A DNA stretch of 22,345 nt, from assembly GCA_945787295.1 (NCBI GenBank), contig CALZHQ010000044.1, positions 1 through 22,345 on the forward strand, in the 5' to 3' direction. This stretch comes from an uncultured Desulfuromonadales bacterium. GTDB lineage: Bacteria > Desulfobacterota > Desulfuromonadia > Desulfuromonadales > Geopsychrobacteraceae. Both the position numbers and the translations under genes were made by a program. Below the pieces are notes generated by a model. That model worked only from the letters and a program-made list of their open reading frames with translations, searched no databases and was not told where the DNA came from. Below, in pieces: positions 1 to 7,491 of the stretch (its first letter is position 1; each line of letters starts with the position of its first letter).

Positions 1-938
1 CCTTCCTGTCGCCTGCGCAGTTCCTGACTGACCCGTGCAGGATAACGATAGGCCCAGGCTCCCTCTACCAAAACGCGACGAACGTGGCCGTTGCCTGTTT
101 TGGTAATTTTGCCCCGCTTGGTCTTCTCCCCGCTGGAATGTTCCGACGGTACCAAGCCGAGATAGGACATCAATTCCGATGGATTGTCAAAGCGCTTCAG
201 ATCGCCGATTTCAGCGACCGTCGTTGTCGCAACAATTAAGGAAACACCTCGCAGGGCCTGGAACGCTTTGATAACCGGAAATAATCGCCAAGTGGGTATT
301 AGCTGCCGAATCTGCTCGGTCAGACGGTTTACCCGGTTGGCACATTCAGTAATCGTGTCCACATATTCCTGCAGGGCGATTTGCTGGGCCTGATGAGGCA
401 TCTTGATGCCGGCTATCCAGCGCATATGCGCCGTGCTCCAAAGGGTCCGTCCGGTGAACCGATATCCTTGGCGAAGCAGAAAAGCCGACAACCTCTGCCG
501 AGATTTCTTTTCCGCTGCTTTGGCATCCTCTCTGGCTCGGGTTAGATCGCGTATCGCTTCATCTTCGGCGCATGGAACGTAAACGGGGGTCAGCTCTCCT
601 GCCCGATGCAGGCGGGCCAGCTTGATGGCATCCCGCCGATCATTCTTGATGCGATCTCCACTTTGCTTAGGAATCTTGGATGGTGCAACCACCACGCAAT
701 CGAAACCTTGGGCAGTAAGATGCCGATAAATATCATAACCGCACGGTCCGGCTTCATAAACAAAGCGAAGTTCGTAATTCAGTGAGACCAGTTTTCTGAC
801 GACCTTATCGAGCGCAGTCAAGCTGCCATCAACTTTTCCGTAACTTCGAACTTCTCCATTCCGTCCAGATTCAGCAATAGCGATCTCAATAGAGTTCTTG
901 TGGACATCCAGCCCGATAAACGTGATAAGCTTTTTCAT
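1..938 (-). CDS. IS110-family transposase, C-terminus cut off by window edge
   Basis: This is a DEDD-type recombinase that moves its insertion sequence; known IS110 enzymes are guided by an RNA encoded in the element. Read from the ATG at 938 down to base 1, the frame stays open for 312 codons with no frameshift seen. The N-terminal RuvC-like domain shows GLDVHK (Asp11), the acidic residue of YEAGPCGY (Glu62) and KNDRRD (about residues 98-103). The C-terminal part carries the Transposase_20 region with YLGLVPSEHSSGE, KTGNGHVRR and EGAWAYR. Family members are usually somewhat over 300 residues, so little is missing. The start is supported by AGGAGG (complement of 945-950) six bases upstream of the ATG. 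The reading frame looks intact, so the element may be active; its other end lies outside the window. Confidence 0.93.
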   Translation of the reverse strand, partial: MKKLITFIGLDVHKNSIEIAIAESGRNGEVRSYGKVDGSLTALDKVVRKLVSLNYELRFVYEAGPCGYDIYRHLTAQGFDCVVVAPSKIPKQSGDRIKNDRRDAIKLARLHRAGELTPVYVPCAEDEAIRDLTRAREDAKAAEKKSRQRLSAFLLRQGYRFTGRTLWSTAHMRWIAGIKMPHQAQQIALQEYVDTITECANRVNRLTEQIRQLIPTWRLFPVIKAFQALRGVSLIVATTTVAEIGDLKRFDNPSELMSYLGLVPSEHSSGEKTKRGKITKTGNGHVRRVLVEGAWAYRYPARVSQELRRRQE

Positions 939-1013
939 GACCTGCCTCCTTGGTTTTGGCTCTGTGTTGGAAGTCGAGGTTCCAACATAACCCACGTTTG
1001 CAAGGGGCAGGTC
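939..1013 (-). promoter_or_regulatory. Folded leader sequestering the transposase ribosome binding site
   Basis: Two nested inverted repeats are visible. The outer stem pairs CAAGGGGCAGGTC (1001-1013) with GACCTGCC-T-CCTTG (939-952), which is 13 base pairs with one bulged base. The inner stem is the perfect 8-bp TGTTGGAA (965-972) and TTCCAACA (980-987) with a 7-base loop. In the leftward transcript the outer stem contains the whole AGGAGG sequence and ends next to the ATG. Possible roles are blocking translation of read-through transcripts, or being part of an element-encoded guide (bridge) RNA. The structure is seen directly; the role is inferred. Confidence 0.6.
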
Positions 1014-1073
1014 TCTTTCGTTTCTAACTGTCAGCCATTATGTCTAGGCCATTGAACTATTTTCCGAGGTCCC

Positions 1074-2915
1074 TTGAAATACCCACCCTTAGCCAGCGAT
1101 AGCAATCCGCCGCCGAAGCGGTTTTTCGACGTCTTCCGTTACAGTCGCCGGGCCCTGGAACTGGTCTGGTCGACCAGCAGGCGGCTGGCTTTGATCTTTG
1201 CCGTTTTGACCCTGGTGGCCGGAATCCTGCCGGCGGCGGTCGCCTGGATCGGCCAGTTGATTGTCGATGGTGTGGTCGCGGCGATCGGCCAGCATCAGCA
1301 AACCGGCAGTGCCGATACTTCCTTCGTGATGCTGTTCGTCGCTTGCGAGGCGGGCGTGGTGGCGCTGATTGCCGGAGCGCAGCGCGGCATCTCCACCTGC
1401 CAGGCGCTGTTGCGGGCGCTGATGGGGCAACGGATCAACATGCTGATCCTGGAAAAAGCCCTGACCCTGAAACTGGCCCATTTCGAGGATTCGGAATTCT
1501 ACGACAAGCTGACCCGCGCCCGCCGTGAGGCCTCAACCCGGCCGTTGAGCCTGGTTACAAAAACCTTCGGCCTGGTGCAGAATGGCATCTCGCTGACCAG
1601 TTACGCCCTGCTGCTGGTGCAGTTCTCCCCCTGGACGGTGCTGATTCTGATCGTCGGCGGCATCCCCGAGTTTCTGGCCGAGGCGAAATTTTCCGGCGAC
1701 AAGTTCCGCCTGTTCCGCTGGCGCTCGCCGGAAACGCGTATGCAGATGTACCTGGAAACGGTACTGGCCCGCGAAGACTACGCCAAAGAGGTGAAACTGT
1801 TCCGGCTCGGCCCTAAATTGCTGCAACGCTACCGGTCGATCTTTGAAAAGCTGTTTGCCGAGGATCGCAAGTTGACCCTGCGCCGCGATAGCTGGGGCTT
1901 TCTTTTGGGGCTGATCGGCACCGCTGCTTTCTACGGTGCCTACGCCTGGATCGCCCTGTCAGCGATTAAAGGGGCCATCAGCCTGGGCCAGATGACCATG
2001 TACCTGCTGCTGTTCAAACAGGGACAATCGGCGGTTTCGGCCAGCCTCTCGGCGATCAGTGGCATGTACGAGGACAACCTCTACCTGTCAAACCTCTACG
2101 AATATCTGGAACAGGAGGTTCCGCAGCAACCGGGACTTCTGCAGAAGGGGCCGCAACCGGGCGACGGGGTCCGCTTCGAGCAGGTCAGTTTCAGCTATCC
2201 CGATGCCGAGGAAGCCGCCCTGCAGGAAGTCAGCCTGCATCTCAAGCCGGGGGAAAGCCTGGCGCTGGTCGGTGAAAACGGTTCCGGCAAAACCACCCTG
2301 ATCAAGCTGTTGACCCGTCTCTATCAGCCCGATTCAGGGCGGATCCTGCTCGATGGCCTCGATCTTCAGCAGTGGGATGCCGAAGCCCTGCGCCAGCGGA
2401 TCGGTGTCATCTTTCAGGATTTCGGCCGTTACCAGTTCCTGGTCGGCGAGAATATCGGCGCCGGCGACGTCACCCACTTTGAGGATCGGCAGCGCTGGCA
2501 ACAGGCCGCCGAAAAGGGGATGGCCGAGCCGATTATCGACAAGCTCCCGGAAAAGTACGACACCCAGCTCGGCAAGTGGTTTAAGGGGGGCCGCGAGCTT
2601 TCCGGCGGCCAGTGGCAGAAGATCGCGCTGGCGCGGGCCTTCATGCGTACCCAGGCCGACCTGCTGGTGCTGGATGAGCCGACCGCGACCATGGATGCCG
2701 CCGCCGAGGCGACCATCTTTGAGCATTTTCGGGATTTAAGCCGTGGTAAGATGACCATCCTCATTTCGCACCGCTTCTCCACCGTACGGATGGCCGACCA
2801 GATCATCGTTATCGACAAGGGCCGGATCGTCGAACGGGGCAGCCACGAACAGCTGATGGAGCATGATGGCCAGTACGCTTACCTGTTCTCGCTCCAGGCG
2901 GAGGGTTACCGATGA
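1074..2915 (+). CDS. ABC transporter, fused permease and ATPase (exporter type)
   Basis: This is a 613-residue half-transporter, expected to work as a dimer in the inner membrane. Residues about 30-340 form a transmembrane domain with hydrophobic segments near 38-70, 100-120, 170-205 and 275-310. The ATPase domain follows, with Walker A GENGSGKT (400-407), signature LSGGQ (509-513), Walker B LLVLDE (530-535) and switch His566. The substrate cannot be read from sequence; the closest architecture is lipid, drug or peptide export. The start is TTG at 1074, five bases after GAGG at 1066-1069; the first upstream in-frame stop is at 1053-1055. The N-terminus matches the family well, so the gene seems complete. 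However, the IS110 element lies directly upstream and probably displaced the native promoter. The stop overlaps the next start (ATGA). Confidence 0.92.
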   Translation: MKYPPLASDSNPPPKRFFDVFRYSRRALELVWSTSRRLALIFAVLTLVAGILPAAVAWIGQLIVDGVVAAIGQHQQTGSADTSFVMLFVACEAGVVALIAGAQRGISTCQALLRALMGQRINMLILEKALTLKLAHFEDSEFYDKLTRARREASTRPLSLVTKTFGLVQNGISLTSYALLLVQFSPWTVLILIVGGIPEFLAEAKFSGDKFRLFRWRSPETRMQMYLETVLAREDYAKEVKLFRLGPKLLQRYRSIFEKLFAEDRKLTLRRDSWGFLLGLIGTAAFYGAYAWIALSAIKGAISLGQMTMYLLLFKQGQSAVSASLSAISGMYEDNLYLSNLYEYLEQEVPQQPGLLQKGPQPGDGVRFEQVSFSYPDAEEAALQEVSLHLKPGESLALVGENGSGKTTLIKLLTRLYQPDSGRILLDGLDLQQWDAEALRQRIGVIFQDFGRYQFLVGENIGAGDVTHFEDRQRWQQAAEKGMAEPIIDKLPEKYDTQLGKWFKGGRELSGGQWQKIALARAFMRTQADLLVLDEPTATMDAAAEATIFEHFRDLSRGKMTILISHRFSTVRMADQIIVIDKGRIVERGSHEQLMEHDGQYAYLFSLQAEGYR

Positions 2916-3739
2916 AAATTTCCGATGAGCTGTTAAAAGCGCTACCGCTCTTGCTCGGCTCCCTGCTGCTGCCAGCACCGGTCAACGCCGCCCTGGAGCA
3001 TATGTTCCTTTATTTCCCCGACCGCGAAATCATCATGACCCCGGCGACCATGCGTCTGGAGTTCGAGGACGTGTCTTTCACTGCCGCCGACGGCACCAGA
3101 CTGCACGGTTGGTACCTACCCGGTGAGCCGGGGCAGCCAGTCGTGGTTTTCTGCCACGGCAATGCCGGTAACATTTCTCACCGGGTCGATAACCTGCGGT
3201 TGTTCAGGGGGTTGGGTCTGGCTGTGTTTATTTTTGATTACCGCGGTTACGGCCAGAGCGAAGGCAAAGCAGATGAAGAAGGCACCTACAACGACATGCG
3301 CGGCGCCCTGAGCTGGTTGCAGAAAAAAGGCTGGAAGACTGAGCAGATGATCTATTTCGGCCGCTCCCTCGGTGCCGGTGTCGCCCTGCAGCTGGCCTTG
3401 GAGCAACCACCGGCAGGGCTGGTGCTGGAATCCCCCTTCACATCAATAAAAGCGATGGGGCAGCACCACTATGCCCTGCTCTGGCTGGTGGCCGGCTGGG
3501 CCATCGAAGCCCGCTACGACAACCTGGATAAGATTGGCCAGCTCAAGGTTCCGGTACAGATTTTCCATGGCGAGCGGGACAATATCGTGCCGCAGGACAT
3601 GGGACGGCAACTGTTCGAGCAGGCGCCGCCGCCGAAATTTTTTTACTCGATCCCCCGCGCGGGACACCACGATACCTACGGTCGGGGTGGTGAGAAATAC
3701 TGGCGACAGTGGCAGAAATTTCTGCAGCAAACCCTTTAA
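2912..3739 (+). CDS. Alpha/beta hydrolase, ABHD13/YfhR-like, membrane-anchored
   Basis: This is a 275-residue serine hydrolase of the BEM46/ABHD13 type. Residues 8-26 are hydrophobic and end in PAPVNA, which suggests a signal peptide or an N-terminal anchor, so the enzyme probably faces the periplasm. The oxyanion motif is HGNAGN (82-87), the nucleophile elbow is GRSLGAG with Ser152, the acid is Asp223 in GERDNIVP, and the base is His252 or His253 in AGHHDTY. The catalytic triad is therefore complete. Family members act on acyl or ester substrates, but the true substrate is unknown. The ATG lies in a 4-base overlap with the ABC transporter stop, so the two are translationally coupled and probably work together, for example in exporting and trimming an acylated compound (inference). 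Confidence 0.9.
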   Translation: MKISDELLKALPLLLGSLLLPAPVNAALEHMFLYFPDREIIMTPATMRLEFEDVSFTAADGTRLHGWYLPGEPGQPVVVFCHGNAGNISHRVDNLRLFRGLGLAVFIFDYRGYGQSEGKADEEGTYNDMRGALSWLQKKGWKTEQMIYFGRSLGAGVALQLALEQPPAGLVLESPFTSIKAMGQHHYALLWLVAGWAIEARYDNLDKIGQLKVPVQIFHGERDNIVPQDMGRQLFEQAPPPKFFYSIPRAGHHDTYGRGGEKYWRQWQKFLQQTL

Positions 3740-3811
3740 ATCGCCCCGAACTTGAAAAATGGCCCTCTCGCAAAGCCTGATTTAGAGCCCTGCTCGATTC
3801 CCACAACTCAA

Positions 3812-3847
3812 GAATTTTCCTGCCCGACAGGAATTTTCCTGCCCGAC
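3812..3847 (+). repeat. Tandem direct repeat, 17-base identical core, 19-base period
   Basis: GAATTTTCCTGCCCGAC occurs at 3812-3828 and again at 3831-3847. It is followed by a degenerate relative around 3848-3870 (GAAATTCCC...CTGCCCAAC). It lies about 70 bases upstream of the sigma-54-like promoter. It could be an upstream activator site or simple slippage; the sequence does not decide. Confidence 0.75.
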
Positions 3848-3917
3848 GAAATTCCCAACAGCCTGCCCAACCCCACTAAGACACTGTTTATACTAAAGAA
3901 ATATTTCTCCGCTAATT

Positions 3918-3932
3918 TGGCACAGGACGTGC
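3918..3932 (+). promoter_or_regulatory. Candidate sigma-54 promoter
   Basis: TGGCACAGGACGTGC has GG (3919-3920) and GC (3931-3932) exactly ten bases apart, as RpoN promoters require. The -24 box TGGCAC is perfect and the -12 box is GTGC in place of TTGC. A start about 12 bases downstream would leave a leader of roughly 35 bases before the membrane protein gene. Confidence 0.6.
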
Positions 3933-3980
3933 GATAGGAAATTATCAACTGCGACATAAATCAAAAAAGCGGAGACGATG

Positions 3981-4487
3981 ATGAACGGATACCTGAATGC
4001 AAAAACCGGCCACAGCCCGAAACAGTCAACCCATTCTGCCCAGATATGGGAACGGACCGATCAACGCTATAACCGCTCCCGGCGCAACCTGTGGGGGCTG
4101 GTACTGTTTCTGTTGATCAGCATCGATGCTTATTCATTCAGATCGTTCAACCTGTTTGAGGCGTCCTCGGAGCCGGTCCGGCAATTGCTCGGCTACCCCC
4201 CGCCAGCCTACCTGGTCAGCATCGCACTAGCGGTTTATTGCTTTTCCGCTGTTATTTTGAGCTTAACGGCGATTGCCAACGATGTGCGCCCCGGATCGCC
4301 CTGGAAACAGCTCGGCTACCGCTGTTCGTTCTACCTGTTCTACAGTTTCTCAGGCGCTCTCGCCGGCCACTATCTGCCGGTACTGCTGATCGGCCTGTGC
4401 CTCTATGGTCTGGATCAGCTGCACATCTGGATCTATAACTGCAAAACAGTTCAGGAGCAAAAAGAGTTGTTGGGCGGAAGGTTCTGA
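3981..4487 (+). CDS. Uncharacterised integral membrane protein
   Basis: I do not recognise this protein. It is 168 residues with a hydrophilic, basic N-terminus (about 35 residues) followed by about four hydrophobic segments. In numbering from the first ATG these are near 38-55, 77-100, 114-131 and 132-153. It ends in a short charged tail. Two adjacent ATG codons exist at 3978 and 3981; GGAG at 3971-3974 sits only three bases before the first and six before the second, so 3981 is preferred. The gene is monocistronic, preceded by a sigma-54 candidate promoter and followed by a hairpin terminator, which suggests conditional expression. No cysteine or catalytic pattern points to a function. Confidence 0.75.
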   Translation: MNGYLNAKTGHSPKQSTHSAQIWERTDQRYNRSRRNLWGLVLFLLISIDAYSFRSFNLFEASSEPVRQLLGYPPPAYLVSIALAVYCFSAVILSLTAIANDVRPGSPWKQLGYRCSFYLFYSFSGALAGHYLPVLLIGLCLYGLDQLHIWIYNCKTVQEQKELLGGRF

Positions 4488-4520
4488 GAATAGAGTGATC
4501 GATTCAACCACCCAATAATT

Positions 4521-4550
4521 GAACGGGCTGCTAAGTTGAACAGCCCGTTC
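4521..4550. terminator. Bidirectional hairpin terminator
   Basis: GAACGGGCTG (4521-4530) and CAGCCCGTTC (4541-4550) form a perfect 10-bp stem with a 10-base loop, followed on the plus strand by CGCTTTT. It separates the convergent membrane protein and VOC genes, so it can serve both. Confidence 0.75.
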
Positions 4551-4562
4551 CGCTTTTAAGAT

Positions 4563-4949
4563 CTATTTCTTTTCGTAGGTAATGGCACAGAGGACCGCCC
4601 CCTGCGGGTCCTGCAGTACGCAGAAACGGCCAACTCCAGGGATGTCGGCGGGTGGCTGCAAAATTCTGCCGCCAAGCCCCTCGACTTTGGAGGCGGAGGC
4701 ATCGACATCATCGACCGTGACATAGACATTCCAGCTTGGCGCCATATCGCCGCACTCCGCTGACTTTTTCATAATCCCACCGACCGGTTCACCATTGACT
4801 TTAAGCACCGTGTAGGCCATCCCCTCCATCTGCATCTCTTCGCTTTCCCAACCGAACAGGGTCGTGTAGAAAGAGGTGGCGGCAGCCTTGTCGGTTGTCA
4901 GTAGTTCGTTCCAGCTAAATGCTCCGTGCTTGAGACTCTCTTCATTCAT
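4563..4949 (-). CDS. VOC-family (glyoxalase/bleomycin-resistance-like) protein
   Basis: This is a 128-residue vicinal-oxygen-chelate protein. It has the typical opening of this group (HGAFSWNELLTTD, then FYTTLFGW), a central YTVLKVNGEPVGGIM, and the second beta-alpha-beta unit VYVTVDDVDAS...GG-I, ending VLQDPQGAVLCAITY. Relatives form metal-binding dimers, but the reaction here is not predictable. The frame is open further up to 5030. The chosen ATG at 4949 has GGGAG about eight bases upstream and matches the family N-terminus, whereas the longer version adds 27 residues unlike the family. It stands alone between two hairpin terminators. Confidence 0.85.
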   Translation of the reverse strand: MNEESLKHGAFSWNELLTTDKAAATSFYTTLFGWESEEMQMEGMAYTVLKVNGEPVGGIMKKSAECGDMAPSWNVYVTVDDVDASASKVEGLGGRILQPPADIPGVGRFCVLQDPQGAVLCAITYEKK

Positions 4950-5062
4950 GACAATTTCTCCCGTTATTCCACTCCGGCGGGTCGTCAATGAAATGTTCGC
5001 ATGAAGATTTTGAGATAACTTTTGGCTCAATTCTATATTACCCGAACAACGACAAACGCAAA

Positions 5063-5090
5063 AGGGACAGGCTCGTCAGAACCTGTCCCT
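5063..5090. terminator. Hairpin terminator after hcp
   Basis: AGGGACAGG (5063-5071) and CCTGTCCCT (5082-5090) form a perfect 9-bp stem with a 10-base loop. In the leftward direction it is followed by TTTTGCGTTTG, so it fits as the terminator of hcp. On the plus strand it is followed by CTGTTTTC. Confidence 0.75.
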
Positions 5091-5133
5091 CTGTTTTCAT
5101 CCTACGCTGTCCAGCGCTGGACCGTTTTTCCTA

Positions 5134-6756
5134 TCAGGCGCCGAGGATCTGCTTGAGATCTTCTTCGGCGGTGGTGATCGGGCCGATATTGTAGTTCTCG
5201 ACCAGGAAGTTGAGCACGTTTGGGGTGACAAAGGCCGGCAGTGTCGGCCCAAGCTTGATGTTCTTGATTCCGAGGTGCAACAGGGTCAGCAAGATCGCGA
5301 CCGCCTTCTGTTCGTACCAGGAGAGGACCAGCGAGAGCGGCAGGTCGTTGACTTCGCACTCGAAGGCCTCTGCCAGAGCGAGGGCGACCTGGATGGCGCT
5401 GTAGGCGTCGTTACACTGACCGACGTCGAGCAGGCGCGGGATGCCGCCGATATCACCCAACTCAAGCTTGTTGAAGCGGAACTTACCGCAGGCCAGGGTC
5501 AGGATGACCGTGTCCTGCGGGGCCTTTTCAGCGAACTCGGTGTAGTAATTCCGGCCGCTCTTAGCGCCGTCACAACCGCCGACCAGGAAGAAGTGCTTGA
5601 TGGCACCCGCCTTGACACCTTCGATGACCTTGTCGGCCACGCCGAGGATGGCGTTGTGACCGAAACCGGTAAGGATCTCCTGGCCCGGGGCATCTTCGAA
5701 ACCATCACATTCCTGGGCTTTTTTGATCACTTCCGAGAAGTCCCAGCCATCGACATGCTTGACGCCGGGCCACTGGACGAGCCCCCAGGTAAAGAGACGA
5801 TCGACATAGCTTTCAGCCGGTTTCTGGATGCAGTTGGTGTTGAAGATGATTGCGCCGGGGAACGCTTTGAATTCCTTGTGCTGATCCTGCCAGGCACCAC
5901 CGAAGTTACCGACCAGGTGCTCGTACTTCTTCAGGCCGGGATAGCCGTGAGCCGGCAGCATTTCACCATGGGTATAGATGTTGACGCCGGTCCCCTCGGT
6001 CTGCTTGAGCAGCTCTTCGAGGAACTTGAGGTCGTGACCGGAAACCAGGATCGCCTTGCCTGCCTTGGTCCCGAGCTGAACCGGGGTCGGCACCGGGTGG
6101 CCGTAGGTGTCGGTATGCGCTTTGTTGAGCAACTCCATGGTGACATAGTTGATCTTGCCTGCTTCCAGCGCCAGGTTGACGTTGGCCATCAGGTCGAGAC
6201 TGTCATCCAGCTGGGCGGCCAGAGCTTTATGGGTGTAGGCATAGATATCTTCTGCTTCGCTGCCGAGAATTCTGGCGTGATCGGCATAGGCGGCATACCC
6301 CTTGATGCCATACATGGTCATCTCGCGCACCGAGTGGATATCGGCATCAACGCTGTAATCTTTCACGCCGTGCAGCTGACCCAGCTTGACCTGCTCATCG
6401 ATCGATGCCGGCAGCGGCCAATCCTGAGCGGCGGCGGGAACGGCACCATCAAAAGCACCCGCGAGCTGCTTGGCCTTGCCGCGCAGACGTACCGCTTCGT
6501 TGACCAGTTTGGAAATTTCAGCGGGATCGAAATCGACATTGGTCACGGTGGCGAACAGACCATCGATCATAAAGCGATCGATCTCCGGGTCCTTGGAACC
6601 ATTCGCACGCGCCTTGTCAGCCCAGAAAGCGATCCCCTTGAGGGAATAAACCAGCAGATCCTGCAGGGCAGCAACGTCCGGCTGCTTGCCGCAGACACCG
6701 ACGACTGAGCAACCGCCGTTAGCGGCCTGCTCACACTGGTAACAGAACATTGACAT
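5134..6756 (-). CDS. hcp: Hydroxylamine reductase / hybrid cluster protein
   Basis: Hcp carries a [4Fe-4S] cluster and a hybrid Fe-S-O cluster. It reduces hydroxylamine in vitro and is linked to nitric oxide detoxification in cells. The protein is 540 residues, the usual length. The N-terminus gives C5-x2-C8-x7-C16-x5-C22, the cluster motif of anaerobe-type Hcp. Later motifs include HGEMLPAHGYP, NTNCIQKP, GGCDGAKSGRNYY, LACGKFRFN and GQCNDAYSA, which supply hybrid-cluster ligands in the family. The start at 6756 has AGGAG nine bases upstream and begins MSMFCYQC, as in relatives. The frame also allows a start at 6828, which adds a 24-residue leader (MGIFDFLFGKKE...). The promoter upstream carries an HcpR/FNR-like site, and a hairpin terminator follows. 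Confidence 0.95.
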   Translation of the reverse strand: MSMFCYQCEQAANGGCSVVGVCGKQPDVAALQDLLVYSLKGIAFWADKARANGSKDPEIDRFMIDGLFATVTNVDFDPAEISKLVNEAVRLRGKAKQLAGAFDGAVPAAAQDWPLPASIDEQVKLGQLHGVKDYSVDADIHSVREMTMYGIKGYAAYADHARILGSEAEDIYAYTHKALAAQLDDSLDLMANVNLALEAGKINYVTMELLNKAHTDTYGHPVPTPVQLGTKAGKAILVSGHDLKFLEELLKQTEGTGVNIYTHGEMLPAHGYPGLKKYEHLVGNFGGAWQDQHKEFKAFPGAIIFNTNCIQKPAESYVDRLFTWGLVQWPGVKHVDGWDFSEVIKKAQECDGFEDAPGQEILTGFGHNAILGVADKVIEGVKAGAIKHFFLVGGCDGAKSGRNYYTEFAEKAPQDTVILTLACGKFRFNKLELGDIGGIPRLLDVGQCNDAYSAIQVALALAEAFECEVNDLPLSLVLSWYEQKAVAILLTLLHLGIKNIKLGPTLPAFVTPNVLNFLVENYNIGPITTAEEDLKQILGA

Positions 6757-6898
6757 ATCAGTAGTCTCCTTTGTTTGAGGGATTGTTTCGGTCTCTTTTT
6801 TACCGAACAGAAAATCGAAGATGCCCATTATCTTAACCTTTCAATTTAGTGAAGATTTAATACTAATCTGGAACGGTATTGTTGCAACCGATGGCCAG

Positions 6899-6943
6899 AG
6901 ATTAGTTGAGAAAAACCGTAAAAAACATGACCTGAGTCAAAAA
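6899..6943 (-). promoter_or_regulatory. hcp promoter with CRP/FNR-type (HcpR-like) operator
   Basis: The operator lies at 6922-6943, with core ATGACCTGAGTCAA (TGAC-N4-GTCA, centre 6933.5). It matches, as I recall it, the HcpR consensus TTGAC-N4-GTCAA with one change. By comparison with the second copy at 8232-8253, the -10 box is TAATCT (complement of 6899-6904) and transcription would start near 6892. This places the operator centre at -41.5, the class II activator position. The -10 box itself is weak, consistent with activator dependence. The operator sits between the hemerythrin stop and hcp. Confidence 0.65.
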
Positions 6944-6948
6944 CCAAA

Positions 6949-7491
6949 TTATTGTTCGTATTTTTCCACCAGCTGCCGGTATTTCACTGCCAATCCTGGA
7001 GTCTTGACTTCAGCTGCCGTGTAGGCCTGCAGCATCGCGGCCCGCACCTCTTCCGGCAGCACCCGCTCGGCCAGCGGGTAGAGGATCTTGTCTTCCTTGT
7101 CGATATGCCCGCGCAGCAGTTCGGCATAGCCTTTGGCATTTTCGGCTATCACTGGAATTTGTCCCATTTCACCAGCCAAGGCCTTGGTCGCGGCCTCTTC
7201 GATGGCGCGGACAAAAGCGCGGCCCTGGTCATGCTCCATGTGCATCGCCTCGATCGGTGACTGCTTTTCCGGCATGCCGTTTTTGATCAGCGCGATAAAC
7301 AACACATCCTCTTCTTTGGCATGGTGGAAATGGTCGGCGTAGTTGCGGATAAAATCGACTGCATCGAGATAGAACTGCCAGTTGCGAAACTGGCCCTGCT
7401 CCATCAGTGCGGTATTTTTCTCCACCAGCGTAATCATGCGCAGGATCAGTTGATGTTCGTCGCTCATAACCTGGGTAACGTTGGTTTTCAT
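6949..7491 (-). CDS. Hemerythrin-domain (HHE) protein
   Basis: This is a 180-residue four-helix protein that would bind a non-heme di-iron centre, sensing or scavenging O2 or NO, or helping to repair iron clusters. Candidate ligands are His13 (DEHQ), His54/His57 with Glu61 (HFHHAKEED), His84/His87 (MHMEHDQG), and His129 with Glu133/Asp134 (GHIDKED). These follow the order expected for the family. There are no membrane segments, so it should be cytoplasmic. Its ATG overlaps the stop of the upstream Fe-S-type gene (ATGA), so the two are coupled. Placement before hcp under HcpR-like control supports a role in nitrosative or oxidative stress. Relatives of similar context include the RIC/YtfE group, though the N-terminal ScdA domain is absent here. 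Confidence 0.9.
   Translation of the reverse strand: MKTNVTQVMSDEHQLILRMITLVEKNTALMEQGQFRNWQFYLDAVDFIRNYADHFHHAKEEDVLFIALIKNGMPEKQSPIEAMHMEHDQGRAFVRAIEEAATKALAGEMGQIPVIAENAKGYAELLRGHIDKEDKILYPLAERVLPEEVRAAMLQAYTAAEVKTPGLAVKYRQLVEKYEQ

Larger units (their letters stand above)
1..1013 (-). mobile_element. Part of an IS110-family insertion sequence
   Basis: The element consists of the transposase gene and its upstream noncoding end. IS110 elements generally lack clear terminal inverted repeats and target duplications, so the right-hand boundary cannot be fixed by eye. It must lie between the folded leader (ending at 1013) and the ABC transporter start at 1074. The left end lies outside the window. 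Confidence 0.7.

Noticed and set aside
3752..3937. 61-codon frame between the hydrolase and the membrane protein
   Set aside because: It is low-complexity, contains the tandem repeat and the sigma-54-like promoter, and has no clear ribosome site.
5275..6708. 477-codon open frame on the plus strand opposite hcp
   Set aside because: It is an antisense shadow: hcp on the other strand has full family motifs, and the plus-strand product resembles no protein and has no ribosome site.
6880..6897. Sigma-54-like sequence TGGCCATCGGTTGCAA on the minus strand before hcp
   Set aside because: The GG to GC spacing is nine, not ten. The same TGGCCAT block occurs at the start site of the sister promoter, which has a good sigma-70 -10 box.
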